Source: an uncultured Dorea sp. | GTDB taxonomy: Bacteria > Bacillota > Clostridia > Lachnospirales > Lachnospiraceae | NCBI GenBank assembly: GCA_910584095.1 | Contig: CAJTYU010000001.1 | Location: 248,001 to 312,000, forward strand | Direction: 5' to 3' | DNA: 64,000 bases | Shown here: piece by piece, positions 42,612 to 51,508 of the stretch | How positions within the stretch are numbered: position 1 is the stretch's first letter | How the letters are laid out: each line of letters starts with the position of its first letter | Program-made: the position numbers and the translations under genes | The notes under the pieces: generated by a model | The model's input: only the letters and a program-made list of their open reading frames with translations | Databases searched by the model: none | Told to the model about the DNA's origin: nothing

Positions 42612-44486
42612 CTAGCCAAATGTCTTCATAATTGTATCAACATCCGCATTCTTCTTCAGGTTCTCGAGAAGTTCCTCATCCTCTAAGCTTCCCGCAATAT
42701 TTGCAAGAATCTCAAGATGCTCGTCGCCCACGCCTGCAATACCGATCACAAGGTTTGCTTTCTCGTCGCCGAAATCAACGCCGTCCGGATACTGCATTAC
42801 TACGATACCTGACTTCTTTACCGTCTCTTTCGCATTGGAGGTTCCGTGAGGGATTGCAACGCCCATTCCCATGTAAGTGGTAACAAGCTTCTCACGTTCT
42901 ACCATTGCCTCAATATAATCCTCATTTACAAATCCAAGCTCGCACAGAAGCTTTCCGGCTGCGCGGATGGCAGTATCTTTGTCTACGCTTGGAAGACCCG
43001 TCTTGATACCTTCCTCGATCAGAACGCCCTTCTTCGCTTCTTTTTTCGGCTCCTCTGCCGCAGGCGCTTCCGCCGCCTCAGCCCCTCCAGAAGAAAGGGC
43101 CGCCAGCTCGTTATACAGAGCGTCTAAGCTCGGATCTGCAAGGAAGTTATTTAAAGTTACTAATCTTGCCTGAGGCGCGCTCTTAGCCGCGCGGTCCTGC
43201 AAAATGGTTTGGCATACTACAACATTTGCATCAGACGGTACATTGTCCACCGATGTATTCGTTACAGTGATTCCCAGATTCAGGGATTTAATACGGTTTC
43301 TGAATTTGGTAGCTCCCATAGCAGAGGAACCCATACCAGCGTCGCATGCAAAGATGATCTTCTTGATATCCGCAGCTTTCACGCCAGCTCCTGTAAGCGC
43401 CTGTACCGGAGCGCCGCCCTTTGCCTCAGCCTTCATGCTGTCCTTCTTTGCCTGCGCTTCTTCAAGGCTCTTAGCGCCCGACATCTTAATAATCGGTGAA
43501 GCAACTAAGAATGATACTCCCGCTGCAATGGCCACTCCAAGGAATGTAATAACCATACCCATTCCCTTTGGAGACATAGACATAAAGGCGATGATTGAAC
43601 CGGGCGAGGACGGTCCTACCAGTCCTGCATTCATAATACTATAGAATGTAATCGCACAAATGTTACCGATAATCGGCGCAATGATAACCACTGGATTCAT
43701 CAGTACATATGGGAAGTAAATCTCGTGAATGCCGCCTAAAAAGTGAATAATCACTGCTCCGGGAGCGGAATCCTTTGTAGCCTTATCCTTGCTGAACGCC
43801 CAGTATGCAAGCAGAACTCCAAGACCCGGTCCCGGATTTGCCTCCAGCATATACATGATAGACTTTCCAGCTTCCTGCGCCTGTAAAGTTGCAATCGGAG
43901 TAAAGATACCATGGTTGATTGCGTTGTTCAGGAACAGTACCTTTGCAGGCTCAACGAAAATTGCTGCCAGCGGAAGGAGTCCATGGCTCACCAGCACGTC
44001 AACGCCGGAGGACAGTACAACCAGAATCGCCGCCATCAGAGGCCCGATCAGATAAGAACCTATAATTGCAAGAATCATACCGAAAATACCAACCGAAAAG
44101 TTATTGATCAGCATCTCAAAACCTGCCGGCATATGTCCTTCCATAGCCTTGTCAAATTTCTTGATCACGAATCCGCCGATTGGTCCCATCAGCATCGCGC
44201 CCATCAGCATCGGGTACTCCGGCGCGCCTACGATAACGCCGACTACTGCGATACCGCCCATAACGCCTCCGCGGTCTCCGCCTACCAGCTTACCTCCCTG
44301 ATAAGCAACCAGAACCGGCAGAAGGTAATTCAGCATTGGGGTTACAAGCCCAGCCAGCTTTTCATTGGGAATCCATCCTTTTTCAATAAAGAATGCTGTG
44401 ATAAATCCCCAAGCAATGAAAGCTCCGATGTTCGGCATTACCATCGCACTTAAAAATTTACCAAACTTTTGTAATCCGTTTTTCAT
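42612..44486 (-). CDS. mtlA: PTS mannitol transporter EIICBA
   Basis: A 624-residue mannitol permease with all three PTS parts in one chain, the E. coli-like layout. Residues 1-340 are membrane EIIC (FGKFLSAMVMPNIGAFIAWG, GGIHEIYFPYVLMNP), 375-470 EIIB with phospho-cysteine Cys381 in FACDAGMGSSAMG, then an Ala/Glu linker and EIIA (about 485-624) with phospho-histidine His547 in VAIPHGTSNA. AAAGGAGACG precedes the ATG. Promoter 44541-44569 is divergent from the PRD regulator gene. Confidence 0.96.
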   Translation of the reverse strand: MKNGLQKFGKFLSAMVMPNIGAFIAWGFITAFFIEKGWIPNEKLAGLVTPMLNYLLPVLVAYQGGKLVGGDRGGVMGGIAVVGVIVGAPEYPMLMGAMLMGPIGGFVIKKFDKAMEGHMPAGFEMLINNFSVGIFGMILAIIGSYLIGPLMAAILVVLSSGVDVLVSHGLLPLAAIFVEPAKVLFLNNAINHGIFTPIATLQAQEAGKSIMYMLEANPGPGLGVLLAYWAFSKDKATKDSAPGAVIIHFLGGIHEIYFPYVLMNPVVIIAPIIGNICAITFYSIMNAGLVGPSSPGSIIAFMSMSPKGMGMVITFLGVAIAAGVSFLVASPIIKMSGAKSLEEAQAKKDSMKAEAKGGAPVQALTGAGVKAADIKKIIFACDAGMGSSAMGATKFRNRIKSLNLGITVTNTSVDNVPSDANVVVCQTILQDRAAKSAPQARLVTLNNFLADPSLDALYNELAALSSGGAEAAEAPAAEEPKKEAKKGVLIEEGIKTGLPSVDKDTAIRAAGKLLCELGFVNEDYIEAMVEREKLVTTYMGMGVAIPHGTSNAKETVKKSGIVVMQYPDGVDFGDEKANLVIGIAGVGDEHLEILANIAGSLEDEELLENLKKNADVDTIMKTFG

Positions 44487-44540
44487 GTTACGTCTCCTTT
44501 CATTTCCCTTTGTCTCTCATAACCTATTTGTTATGTTTTT

Positions 44541-44569
44541 ATTTTACCGGACAATTTTCCCATTTACAA
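44541..44569 (-). promoter_or_regulatory. promoter of mtlA-mtlD
   Basis: -35 TTGTAA (44564-44569), 17-base spacer, -10 TAAAAT (44541-44546) on the minus strand. A CAAACGCTTTG near-palindrome (44594-44604) lies upstream, between the two divergent promoters, where MtlR or CcpA could bind. Confidence 0.7.
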
Positions 44570-44628
44570 ACAAATGATATTGCAACTTTGTCACAAACGC
44601 TTTGCGCCATACCAAACCACAGTTTTGT

Positions 44629-44657
44629 TTGTCAACCTGACGATTATCCTGTATACT
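44629..44657 (+). promoter_or_regulatory. promoter of the mtlR-like gene
   Basis: -35 TTGTCA (44629-44634), 17-base spacer, -10 TATACT (44652-44657), giving a leader of about 100 bases. Confidence 0.75.
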
Positions 44658-44767
44658 TATGATTAGGATGTAATAAAAATAATATTCTATACAACAGAGC
44701 TCTTTTTAAATGCTGACGCGCTATTTCTGTCAGCTTACTTTAAAAAGGAACAGATAAGGAGGTTCCC

Positions 44768-46873
44768 ATGCTGCTTACAGGGCGCGCCGAAGACATTATC
44801 CGTATATTAATCCGGTTTCCGCAGGATAATCCTGTCACAACTGCCATGATATCTGAAGAATTAAATATCAGCAGCCGTTCCATCCAGCGGGAGCTGCCCG
44901 GCGTAGAGCAATGGCTTGCCGCCGAAGGGTATCGGTTTGTCCGCAAGCGCAGCGTCGGTCTGATTCTGGATGAGCCCGACTCCAGACGGAAGGAACTTCT
45001 TGAACTGCTGAACTTCAGCAAGTCCACAGCCGTTACCATCGATGACCGCCAAGACCGTCAGATTATCCTCCGGCATGAGATTCTTTTTGCCAAGGAACCT
45101 TTAAAAGCATATTATTTCACAGACAAGCTGGGAATATCCGACGGAACGCTGGCAAACGACCTAAACCAGCTTGAGGGCTGGTTTGAGAAATATCATCTGC
45201 GGCTCATCCGCAGACAGGGGCTTGGTATCTTTCTGGAAGACTCAGAGGTTTCCAGAAGACAGGCGGTGACTTCCCATATCTGCAGCCAGCTGAGCCAGAG
45301 AAAGGAATCTGCTTCTATGCAGGGCCTTGATTCTTCCAGACAGAACATCCGCATCAGCGAGGTTCCGCCGTCTGTGACCTCCGCTGTTACCCAAATCCTG
45401 GCGGAAGGCGAGGAGCGTCTTTCTCTGCGCCTTTCTGACAATGGATACCTCCACCTGCTGGCATATATCTCCTACTCGGTCCATCGGATACAGCAAGGCT
45501 TTCTCATTGACCATACAGAACCGTCGGCCGCCGATCTGTCCATGGAGCCGGAGTTTGCCGTAGCGGAATACCTGATGAAGCAGCTCCGCTGCCATTTCAG
45601 CCTGCCGATCATCGAATGCGAAACCCAATACCTTGCCGTATTTCTGACAGGCGTACGGATCTGGCCTGTCAGCCGGCGGGATCTGACTACAAAGAGGGAT
45701 TTCGATATCCATCAGATGACGCTCTCTGTCATTAAAATCGTGGGCGACAACCTTGGCGTTGATTTCAGCGACGATCCGAAGCTTCCCACAGAGCTGGGGA
45801 CGCATATCCAGCCCACTATCGGAAGACTCAGGGCCGGAATCCCCATCGAGAATCCGCTCCTGAAGGATTTTCAAACGAACTATGAAAAAATCTATCACGC
45901 CTGCGCAAACGGCTGTTCCTCTCTCTCTGAACTGTATGGACTGCCTCCATTTCCGGCTGCAGAGATCGGATTTATCACCATCTATTTTGTGATGGCGTTA
46001 GACCGCAAAGCCAAGCTTGACCGCCGGATCTCCGCTATCATCGTCTGTCCCACCGGCATTGGAAGCTCCAGACTGTTGGCGGAGAACCTAAAGAAGGAAT
46101 ATCCGGATCTGGATATCCGGGGAACCATGTCCGCCTTCGACATTGACCCGGAAAAGCTTTCTGCCGAGGGCATCGACCTGATCATTTCCACCGTGAAGCT
46201 GGACACTTCTTACCGGTGGCTGCGGGTCAGCCCGATCCTTGCAAAGCAGGATAAAATGCTTCTTAATTCCAAGATGAAGCTGATCCTGTCGCAGAAGCAG
46301 CATCAGGAACAGACGGCCAGGCCGCTCCCAGCAGCGCCTCTTACAAAAGACGATGTGATGCATATTTCAGCCCTTGGAGATGAAATCTACCATCTTCTTA
46401 AGAATATCCGCTTCGGGCGCGCCCCGGTGCTGCAAAACCGGGAGGATATCATCATCCACGCAGCGTCCCTCTTTGCCGACACGCCGGAGATGGAACAGCG
46501 TTTTTATGAGATCATGAAAAAAAGAGACCAGCTTGCAGACACCTACATGAAGCCCTTCCACACCCTTTTCCTTCACGGCAGGAGTCCGGATATCACGCAC
46601 CCTTGCTTTGGGTATGTCCATCTGGAACCGCCCATTTACGAGAACGGAAGAATCATACTGGGCGCGATCATCTCTTTCATCCCGGAAAAGGACGACCATA
46701 AAACTGCCGCCTCTCTCGCCAGCGAAATCGTCGGCGCCCTGTTAGAAGAATCCGATCTGCTCGCCGCCCTGCGCAAAGCTGACGACGAGCTCTTTACCAG
46801 CCTTCTGGAGGTATCGCTGCTTAAGTATTATAAGCGCCGCGCGGCATCCGTTCTGAGATTGGCAAATAAATAA
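44768..46873 (+). CDS. mtlR: PRD-domain transcriptional regulator (MtlR-like)
   Basis: A 701-residue PTS-controlled activator. Order: N-terminal helix-turn-helix pair (ITLR-type start MLLTGRAEDIIRILI, ISSRSIQREL), two PRD regions (about 190-300 and 300-415, with TETRYLAVFLTG-like ETQYLAVFLTGVRIWP), a GatB-like EIIB domain (ISAIIVCPTGIGSSRLLAENL, carrying Cys in VCPTG), and an EIIA-like C-terminal domain (about 540-690, LFLHGRSPDITHPCFGYVHL). Phosphorylation by HPr and EII would set its activity. Divergent from mtlA, so mannitol control is likely. Confidence 0.9.
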   Translation: MLLTGRAEDIIRILIRFPQDNPVTTAMISEELNISSRSIQRELPGVEQWLAAEGYRFVRKRSVGLILDEPDSRRKELLELLNFSKSTAVTIDDRQDRQIILRHEILFAKEPLKAYYFTDKLGISDGTLANDLNQLEGWFEKYHLRLIRRQGLGIFLEDSEVSRRQAVTSHICSQLSQRKESASMQGLDSSRQNIRISEVPPSVTSAVTQILAEGEERLSLRLSDNGYLHLLAYISYSVHRIQQGFLIDHTEPSAADLSMEPEFAVAEYLMKQLRCHFSLPIIECETQYLAVFLTGVRIWPVSRRDLTTKRDFDIHQMTLSVIKIVGDNLGVDFSDDPKLPTELGTHIQPTIGRLRAGIPIENPLLKDFQTNYEKIYHACANGCSSLSELYGLPPFPAAEIGFITIYFVMALDRKAKLDRRISAIIVCPTGIGSSRLLAENLKKEYPDLDIRGTMSAFDIDPEKLSAEGIDLIISTVKLDTSYRWLRVSPILAKQDKMLLNSKMKLILSQKQHQEQTARPLPAAPLTKDDVMHISALGDEIYHLLKNIRFGRAPVLQNREDIIIHAASLFADTPEMEQRFYEIMKKRDQLADTYMKPFHTLFLHGRSPDITHPCFGYVHLEPPIYENGRIILGAIISFIPEKDDHKTAASLASEIVGALLEESDLLAALRKADDELFTSLLEVSLLKYYKRRAASVLRLANK

Positions 46874-46916
46874 AATGATATTGATTTTAAGTCGTCTATG
46901 ATCAAGGAGAACGATC

Positions 46917-47693
46917 ATGAAAGTAACTGTTTTGGTGGAAAACACTTCTCTGAATGAGGGACTTCGTGCAGAGCACGGACTTTCGTTATATATAGAAACA
47001 GGCTGCGGCAAGCTCTTATTTGACATGGGACAGACCAGCCTGTTTGCAGACAATGCCGAAAAGCTCGGCATACATTTGGCCGATGTTGACATTGCCGTTC
47101 TTTCCCACGGTCATTACGACCATGGCGGCGGCCTTGGCAAATTTTTAGAAGTCAACCAAAAGGCTCCCGTCTACCTAAGCCGTTATGCTTTTGAAGCTCA
47201 TTTCCACAGCCCTGAGAAATATATCGGCCTAGTTCCGTCCCTTTCTGAAAACCAAAGGCTAATCTACACCGGCGATACTGCTTCCCTTTGTCCGGGACTT
47301 ACGCTGTATTCCTGCAATCACTGCCGGAAAGCGTTTGAACTCGGCAGCTTTGGCCTTAGCGTTAAACAAAACAATGCATTCCTGCCGGATGATTTCCGCC
47401 ACGAACAGTATCTTTTAATTGAAGAGGATCACAGAAGGGTACTGTTCAGCGGCTGCTCCCACAAAGGTATTCTGGATATTGCCGGATGGTTCCAGCCTGA
47501 CGTACTAATCGGAGGATTCCATTTCTCCAAGCTGCAGTCTGACGAGACCCTTGCCGAATATGCCAGATACTTAAACGGTTTTCCCACGGTATACTATACC
47601 TGCCACTGTACCGGAACAGCCCAGTTTGAATTTATGAAATCCTATATGGACAATTTGCATTATCTGTCCACCGGACAGAGCATCACACTTTAA
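46917..47693 (+). CDS. MBL-fold metallohydrolase
   Basis: A 258-residue metallo-beta-lactamase-fold protein: the metal site LSHGHYDHGGG (HxHxDH) lies near residue 60-70, FSGCSHKGILDIA and TCHCTGTAQF supply later ligands. The pattern resembles the group annotated as dihydropterin or AmPPT synthases in archaea and Clostridia; the true substrate is not clear. It follows the PRD regulator by 43 bases with AAGGAG as ribosome site, perhaps as a second cistron, and ends at a bidirectional terminator. Confidence 0.87.
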   Translation: MKVTVLVENTSLNEGLRAEHGLSLYIETGCGKLLFDMGQTSLFADNAEKLGIHLADVDIAVLSHGHYDHGGGLGKFLEVNQKAPVYLSRYAFEAHFHSPEKYIGLVPSLSENQRLIYTGDTASLCPGLTLYSCNHCRKAFELGSFGLSVKQNNAFLPDDFRHEQYLLIEEDHRRVLFSGCSHKGILDIAGWFQPDVLIGGFHFSKLQSDETLAEYARYLNGFPTVYYTCHCTGTAQFEFMKSYMDNLHYLSTGQSITL

Positions 47694-47737
47694 AAATCAT
47701 ATGCCCTAAAACCAGAAGCGCAATTGGATACAAATCA

Positions 47738-47781
47738 AAAAACAGGCGGTGCGGAAAATATCCCTCTGCACCGTCTGTTTA
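47738..47781. terminator. bidirectional terminator between MBL gene and ptsI
   Basis: AAACAGGCGGTGC and GCACCGTCTGTTT arms with one G-T pair, loop of about 18 bases; A/T tracts at both ends. Confidence 0.85.
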
Positions 47782-47793
47782 TTCTCATCAGCA

Positions 47794-49398
47794 TTATTTT
47801 CTGTTCAGGATCTGCTCCCTTACATAGTCAATGCTTCCGGCTGACATACTGAATTCATCCAGTCCAAGATCCAGAAGCGTCTCAACAGCCTTCTGATCTC
47901 CCGCCATCTCGCCGCACATACCTACCTTAATACCTTCCTTATGGCCGGCCTCGATTACCCAGCCGATTGCCTTAAGAACTGCCGGACTAAAGTAATTGTA
48001 CTTCTTGGCAATCTTCTTGTTTCCACGGTCAACAACCAAAATGTACTGTGTCAGGTCGTTGGTTCCGATACTGAAGAAATCTGCTTCCTTCGCAAATTCA
48101 TCTGCGAGCAGAACGCTTGCCGGAGTCTCAATCATCATGCCCATTTCAATATCCTTGTCGTATTTCTGGCCTCTCTCATCCAGTTCCTTTTTACATTCCT
48201 CCACAACGGACTTCGCCTCAAGGAGCTCTTCCATAGAAATGATCATCGGGAACATAATCCTTACATGGCCAAAGGCGCTTGCGCGGAGAATCGCACGAAG
48301 CTGCTCCTTGAACATATCCTTCATATCCAGAGAAATACGGATCGCCCTCCATCCAAGGAACGGATTCTCCTCTTTCTCAAATTCATAGTAAGACAGTTCT
48401 TTGTCGCCGCCGATATCCAGTGTACGGATCGTCAGCTCCTGCGACGCCAGCTCCGCCGCTTCTTTATATACTGCAAACTGTTCTTCCTCTGTCGGGAAAT
48501 GTGTATTCTGCATATACAGGAACTCGCTTCTGAACAGGCCTACGCCGTCGATATTCATCGGCAAGGCGTTCCGGATATCCTGCACGTTTCCTACGTTTGC
48601 ACACAGGTAAATTCTCTTGCCGTCCTTCGTTACAGCAGGAGTGCTTCTTAAGCCTTCAAGACGCAGCCTCTCCTGCTCATAGGCTTCTTTCTTTGCCAGA
48701 TATTCCTTTTCTGTGGCCTCGTCCGGCTTCACAACAATGATGCCTTCGCTTGCATCCATACAGATGTACTCGCCGTCTTCAACCTTAGAAAGAATCCCCT
48801 TAACGCCTACCAGAGTCGGGATTCCCAAACTCTTGGCAATAATGGAAACATGGCTTGTAACGCCGCCTTCCTCTGTGATAATACCCTTTACCAGTGAAGG
48901 ATTGATCTTAACCGTATCAGAAGGATACATATCCCGAGCCATAACTACGACCGGCTCTGTAATTCCTCCCAGATCCGGAAGCTTCACACCCTTAACCCCG
49001 GCTAACAGACGCTTGCCGATATCCCTTACGTCCGCCGCCCTTTCTTTCATGTATTCATCTTCCATAGATGCAAAAATCATAGCAAACTCATCTATGGTCT
49101 CGCTGACCGCCTGCTGGACATTCTTTCTGTCGTTCTTAATTCTGCCTTCTACTCCATCCTGCAGCATAAAATCATCTGCAATCTCCAGATGCGCCGCAAA
49201 GATCTCGTTCTGCTCTGCCAGCTTATTAAGTTCAGCAATAACCGCCGCCTTAGAAGCAGCAAACTTATCAATCTCAGCCTGCGCCTGATCCTCTGTGATT
49301 GAAGCTGTATCAGGTGTCAAATCCGGCTCAAGATATAAATAAATCTTCTCAACGGCAATACCTCTCGACGCCGTCTTTTCAACGCGAATCTGTTCCAT
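47794..49398 (-). CDS. ptsI: PTS enzyme I
   Basis: A 534-residue EI, slightly shorter than the usual 540-575. N-terminal HPr-binding and phospho-histidine domain with His183 in GGVTSHVSIIAKSLGIPTLVG (quoted in parts: EEGGVTSHV), then the PEP-binding TIM barrel with NVGNVQDI, GLFRSEFLYM, FRTLD-like IRTLDIGGDKELSYY, MCGEMAGDQ and the active cysteine in KVGMCGE. It takes phosphate from PEP and passes it to HPr for the sucrose and mannitol permeases in this window. Starts one base after ptsH. Confidence 0.97.
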   Translation of the reverse strand: MEQIRVEKTASRGIAVEKIYLYLEPDLTPDTASITEDQAQAEIDKFAASKAAVIAELNKLAEQNEIFAAHLEIADDFMLQDGVEGRIKNDRKNVQQAVSETIDEFAMIFASMEDEYMKERAADVRDIGKRLLAGVKGVKLPDLGGITEPVVVMARDMYPSDTVKINPSLVKGIITEEGGVTSHVSIIAKSLGIPTLVGVKGILSKVEDGEYICMDASEGIIVVKPDEATEKEYLAKKEAYEQERLRLEGLRSTPAVTKDGKRIYLCANVGNVQDIRNALPMNIDGVGLFRSEFLYMQNTHFPTEEEQFAVYKEAAELASQELTIRTLDIGGDKELSYYEFEKEENPFLGWRAIRISLDMKDMFKEQLRAILRASAFGHVRIMFPMIISMEELLEAKSVVEECKKELDERGQKYDKDIEMGMMIETPASVLLADEFAKEADFFSIGTNDLTQYILVVDRGNKKIAKKYNYFSPAVLKAIGWVIEAGHKEGIKVGMCGEMAGDQKAVETLLDLGLDEFSMSAGSIDYVREQILNRK

Positions 49399-49399
49399 C

Positions 49400-49663
49400 T
49401 TACTCTCCTAATCCACTCTCAATTGCATCAATTACTGTCTTAAGAGCCTCTGCCTCGTCTTCTCCGTCACATTCAACTGTGATCTCTGTTCCGCATTTAA
49501 TAGCTGCTGACATAAGATTTAAAACGCTCTTAGCCTGAAGTCTCTTCTCTCCAACAACCAAAACAACGTTTGATTTGAATGGAGCTGCTGTCTTAGCCAG
49601 TGTTGCTGCCGGTCTAGCGTGGATTCCTGTAGGATTTGAGATTGTTACTTTTTGAGATACCAT
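49400..49663 (-). CDS. ptsH: phosphocarrier protein HPr
   Basis: An 87-residue HPr with the catalytic His15 in NPTGIHARPAA and the regulatory serine Ser46 in QAKSVLNLMS, so both EI phosphorylation and HPr-kinase control are possible. AAGGGAGG precedes the ATG. Driven by a strong promoter at 49746-49774. Confidence 0.97.
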   Translation of the reverse strand: MVSQKVTISNPTGIHARPAATLAKTAAPFKSNVVLVVGEKRLQAKSVLNLMSAAIKCGTEITVECDGEDEAEALKTVIDAIESGLGE

Positions 49664-49745
49664 TGATATCGTCCTCCCTTATTGTTATATTTGCTTAATA
49701 TTCTGTGTAAAGTTCCAGTCATTACTATACACATTGTTACCACTA

Positions 49746-49774
49746 AGTATACCCTTTTCGGTTACGCTTGTCAA
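49746..49774 (-). promoter_or_regulatory. promoter of ptsH-ptsI
   Basis: Consensus -35 TTGACA (49769-49774), 17-base spacer, -10 TATACT (49746-49751) on the minus strand, about 80 bases ahead of ptsH. Confidence 0.88.
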
Positions 49775-49835
49775 ACCTTTGCACAATAATTTTCCTTTTT
49801 TGCACGATGGTCGCGGGACTCTCTCTCTTTGTTGC

Positions 49836-49881
49836 AAAAAAACAGAGAAGATTGCCAGATTTGCTGACATCTCCCCTGTTC
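49836..49881 (-). terminator. terminator of the decarboxylase/reductase operon
   Basis: On the minus strand AACAGGGGAGAT pairs with ATCTTCTCTGTT with bulges, then seven T. It follows the SDR gene by about 20 bases. Confidence 0.75.
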
Positions 49882-49901
49882 AGATACACTATTTTGTGCT
49901 T

Positions 49902-50675
49902 TTATACAAGCGTAACTCCTCCGTCCACTATAATAAACTGACCTTGTACATAGCTGGACGCATCGCTTGAAAGGAACAATACAGTTCCATTTAGCTCATC
50001 TTCTTTTCCCGGTCTTCCAGTAGGATTCTTTTCCCCGAACGCGTCTTCAAAACCGGGCATAGCAAGCAGATCATCTGTCATCTCCGTAGGGAATAAACCG
50101 GGTCCGATGGCATTGACAGTAATACCGTATTTAGCATAAGTTCCCGCCATTCCTTTGGTAAGACCCAGTACGCCGCCTTTGGTAGCATTATAAGAATGTC
50201 TTGCAATCACATCATCCTTATCTGAATACAACGCATTTACAGATGCAATATTTACAATCTTTCCATATTTCTTTTCTTTCATATACGGAAGCGCATATTT
50301 TGCTGTCAGCATTGGTCCGGTCAGATTCGTATCACATGCGCGTTTCCAGCCTTCCGTATCCATTGCATCAACTCCGCCAAGCACTGCAATGCCAGCTGCA
50401 TTTAACAGAATATCTACCGTACCAAATTCGCTGATAATTGTATCAAATGCATTTTTTACATCTTCCTCTCTGGACACATCGCACCGAATTGCAATTGCTG
50501 TTCCTCCAGCTTCCTCAATCTTCTTTTTCGTAATTTCCAGTTTTTTCAATCTTCTGGCCAATATCGCAACCTTCGCTCCCGCTTCTGCATATGCCACAGC
50601 CGCTGATGCTCCCAATCCAGAACTTGCTCCGGTTACAACCGCTACCTTGCCTGTCAGATCAAAATATTTATTCAT
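49902..50675 (-). CDS. SDR-family oxidoreductase
   Basis: A 257-residue classical short-chain dehydrogenase: cofactor loop TGASSGLG (16-23), NAAGIA, a catalytic serine in NIASVNA, and Tyr-x-x-x-Lys in SYNATKGG. ARR after the second strand (LARRLKK) suggests NADP(H). The closest look-alikes are gluconate 5-dehydrogenase and 3-oxoacyl reductases, but substrate cannot be read from it. Last gene of the four-gene minus-strand operon, 53 bases after the decarboxylase-like gene; AAGGAGAA precedes the ATG. Confidence 0.93.
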   Translation of the reverse strand: MNKYFDLTGKVAVVTGASSGLGASAAVAYAEAGAKVAILARRLKKLEITKKKIEEAGGTAIAIRCDVSREEDVKNAFDTIISEFGTVDILLNAAGIAVLGGVDAMDTEGWKRACDTNLTGPMLTAKYALPYMKEKKYGKIVNIASVNALYSDKDDVIARHSYNATKGGVLGLTKGMAGTYAKYGITVNAIGPGLFPTEMTDDLLAMPGFEDAFGEKNPTGRPGKEDELNGTVLFLSSDASSYVQGQFIIVDGGVTLV

Positions 50676-50728
50676 GATTATATTCTCCTTCTCCTATTGC
50701 TTTTTTATTGAAACCATTTCATTAAAAT

Positions 50729-51487
50729 CTATTCTACAGACATTGTCATGCGATAATCGTCATATTTGAAGAATGCATACGGCAGGAAATCTTCTTCATC
50801 AACTTCTGCCAGATATTTTGCGCTTCCCCGCATATCCAGCGTCGCAGCAAAGCAGGCAGCCACTTCTTTTACCGGAATCTGTCCGTAAATATCAAATGGC
50901 GTATCGGTTAACTGAACCGTACAATTTTCCATTACCACAGGATCTGCCGCAGTATTTTCAAAATGTGAATCTATCAAATGTATCGGCTCCAGTCCCGAAC
51001 CGTCAGCTTTTACAGAGTATTTAAAGTGGAAGTTATCCATACTTCCTCCTCCCATGCCTTCCGGGCCGGCGCCTTTGATATCAGCCTCAATACGTAATAC
51101 TTCCTGTCCGAATCTCGATACAGTTCCTACGTATTTTTTGCCATCATCCTGAACGGTAGTAATACCCAGTTTCTTAGGCTCTGCAAGTCCTTCCCGTCCA
51201 TAGATTACCGCCAGATCGGTATCCATCACATATGCCAGTCCCCAGCTTCCCACAATATCTTTATATCTGCACTGCAAACCGCATACCAGCCCGGAAAACT
51301 GATCGCCTTTTGACAATGCAAAAGTGACAATCGGCTCATCGGGCTCAAGAGGCGCCGGAAGTATTTCTTTTACCCACTCTTCATCTACTTTACATACCGT
51401 AATGTAACTTCTGGTATTTGTAAAATGAGGCACCTGAAACATTTTTAACATTTGCTTTGCTTCTTCTCTGGACATTTTAATTTTCAT
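50729..51487 (-). CDS. acetoacetate decarboxylase family protein (copy 1)
   Basis: A 252-residue protein of the acetoacetate decarboxylase superfamily. The Schiff-base lysine motif is present: GREGLAEPKKLG with Lys105 and Lys106, where Clostridium acetobutylicum ADC has Lys115/116. The family decarboxylates beta-keto acids or does aldol/dehydration chemistry on keto acids through an imine. It is clearly diverged from copy 2 in the same operon. GAGAGGAG precedes the ATG. Flanked by the flavin reductase upstream and the SDR downstream. Confidence 0.87.
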   Translation of the reverse strand: MKIKMSREEAKQMLKMFQVPHFTNTRSYITVCKVDEEWVKEILPAPLEPDEPIVTFALSKGDQFSGLVCGLQCRYKDIVGSWGLAYVMDTDLAVIYGREGLAEPKKLGITTVQDDGKKYVGTVSRFGQEVLRIEADIKGAGPEGMGGGSMDNFHFKYSVKADGSGLEPIHLIDSHFENTAADPVVMENCTVQLTDTPFDIYGQIPVKEVAACFAATLDMRGSAKYLAEVDEEDFLPYAFFKYDDYRMTMSVE

Positions 51488-51508
51488 AGTTATATACTCC
51501 TCTCAAAA

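Noticed and set aside
44594..44604. CcpA cre site upstream of mtlA
   Set aside because: The centre fits but the outer TG...CA positions of the cre consensus do not; kept only as a general palindrome.
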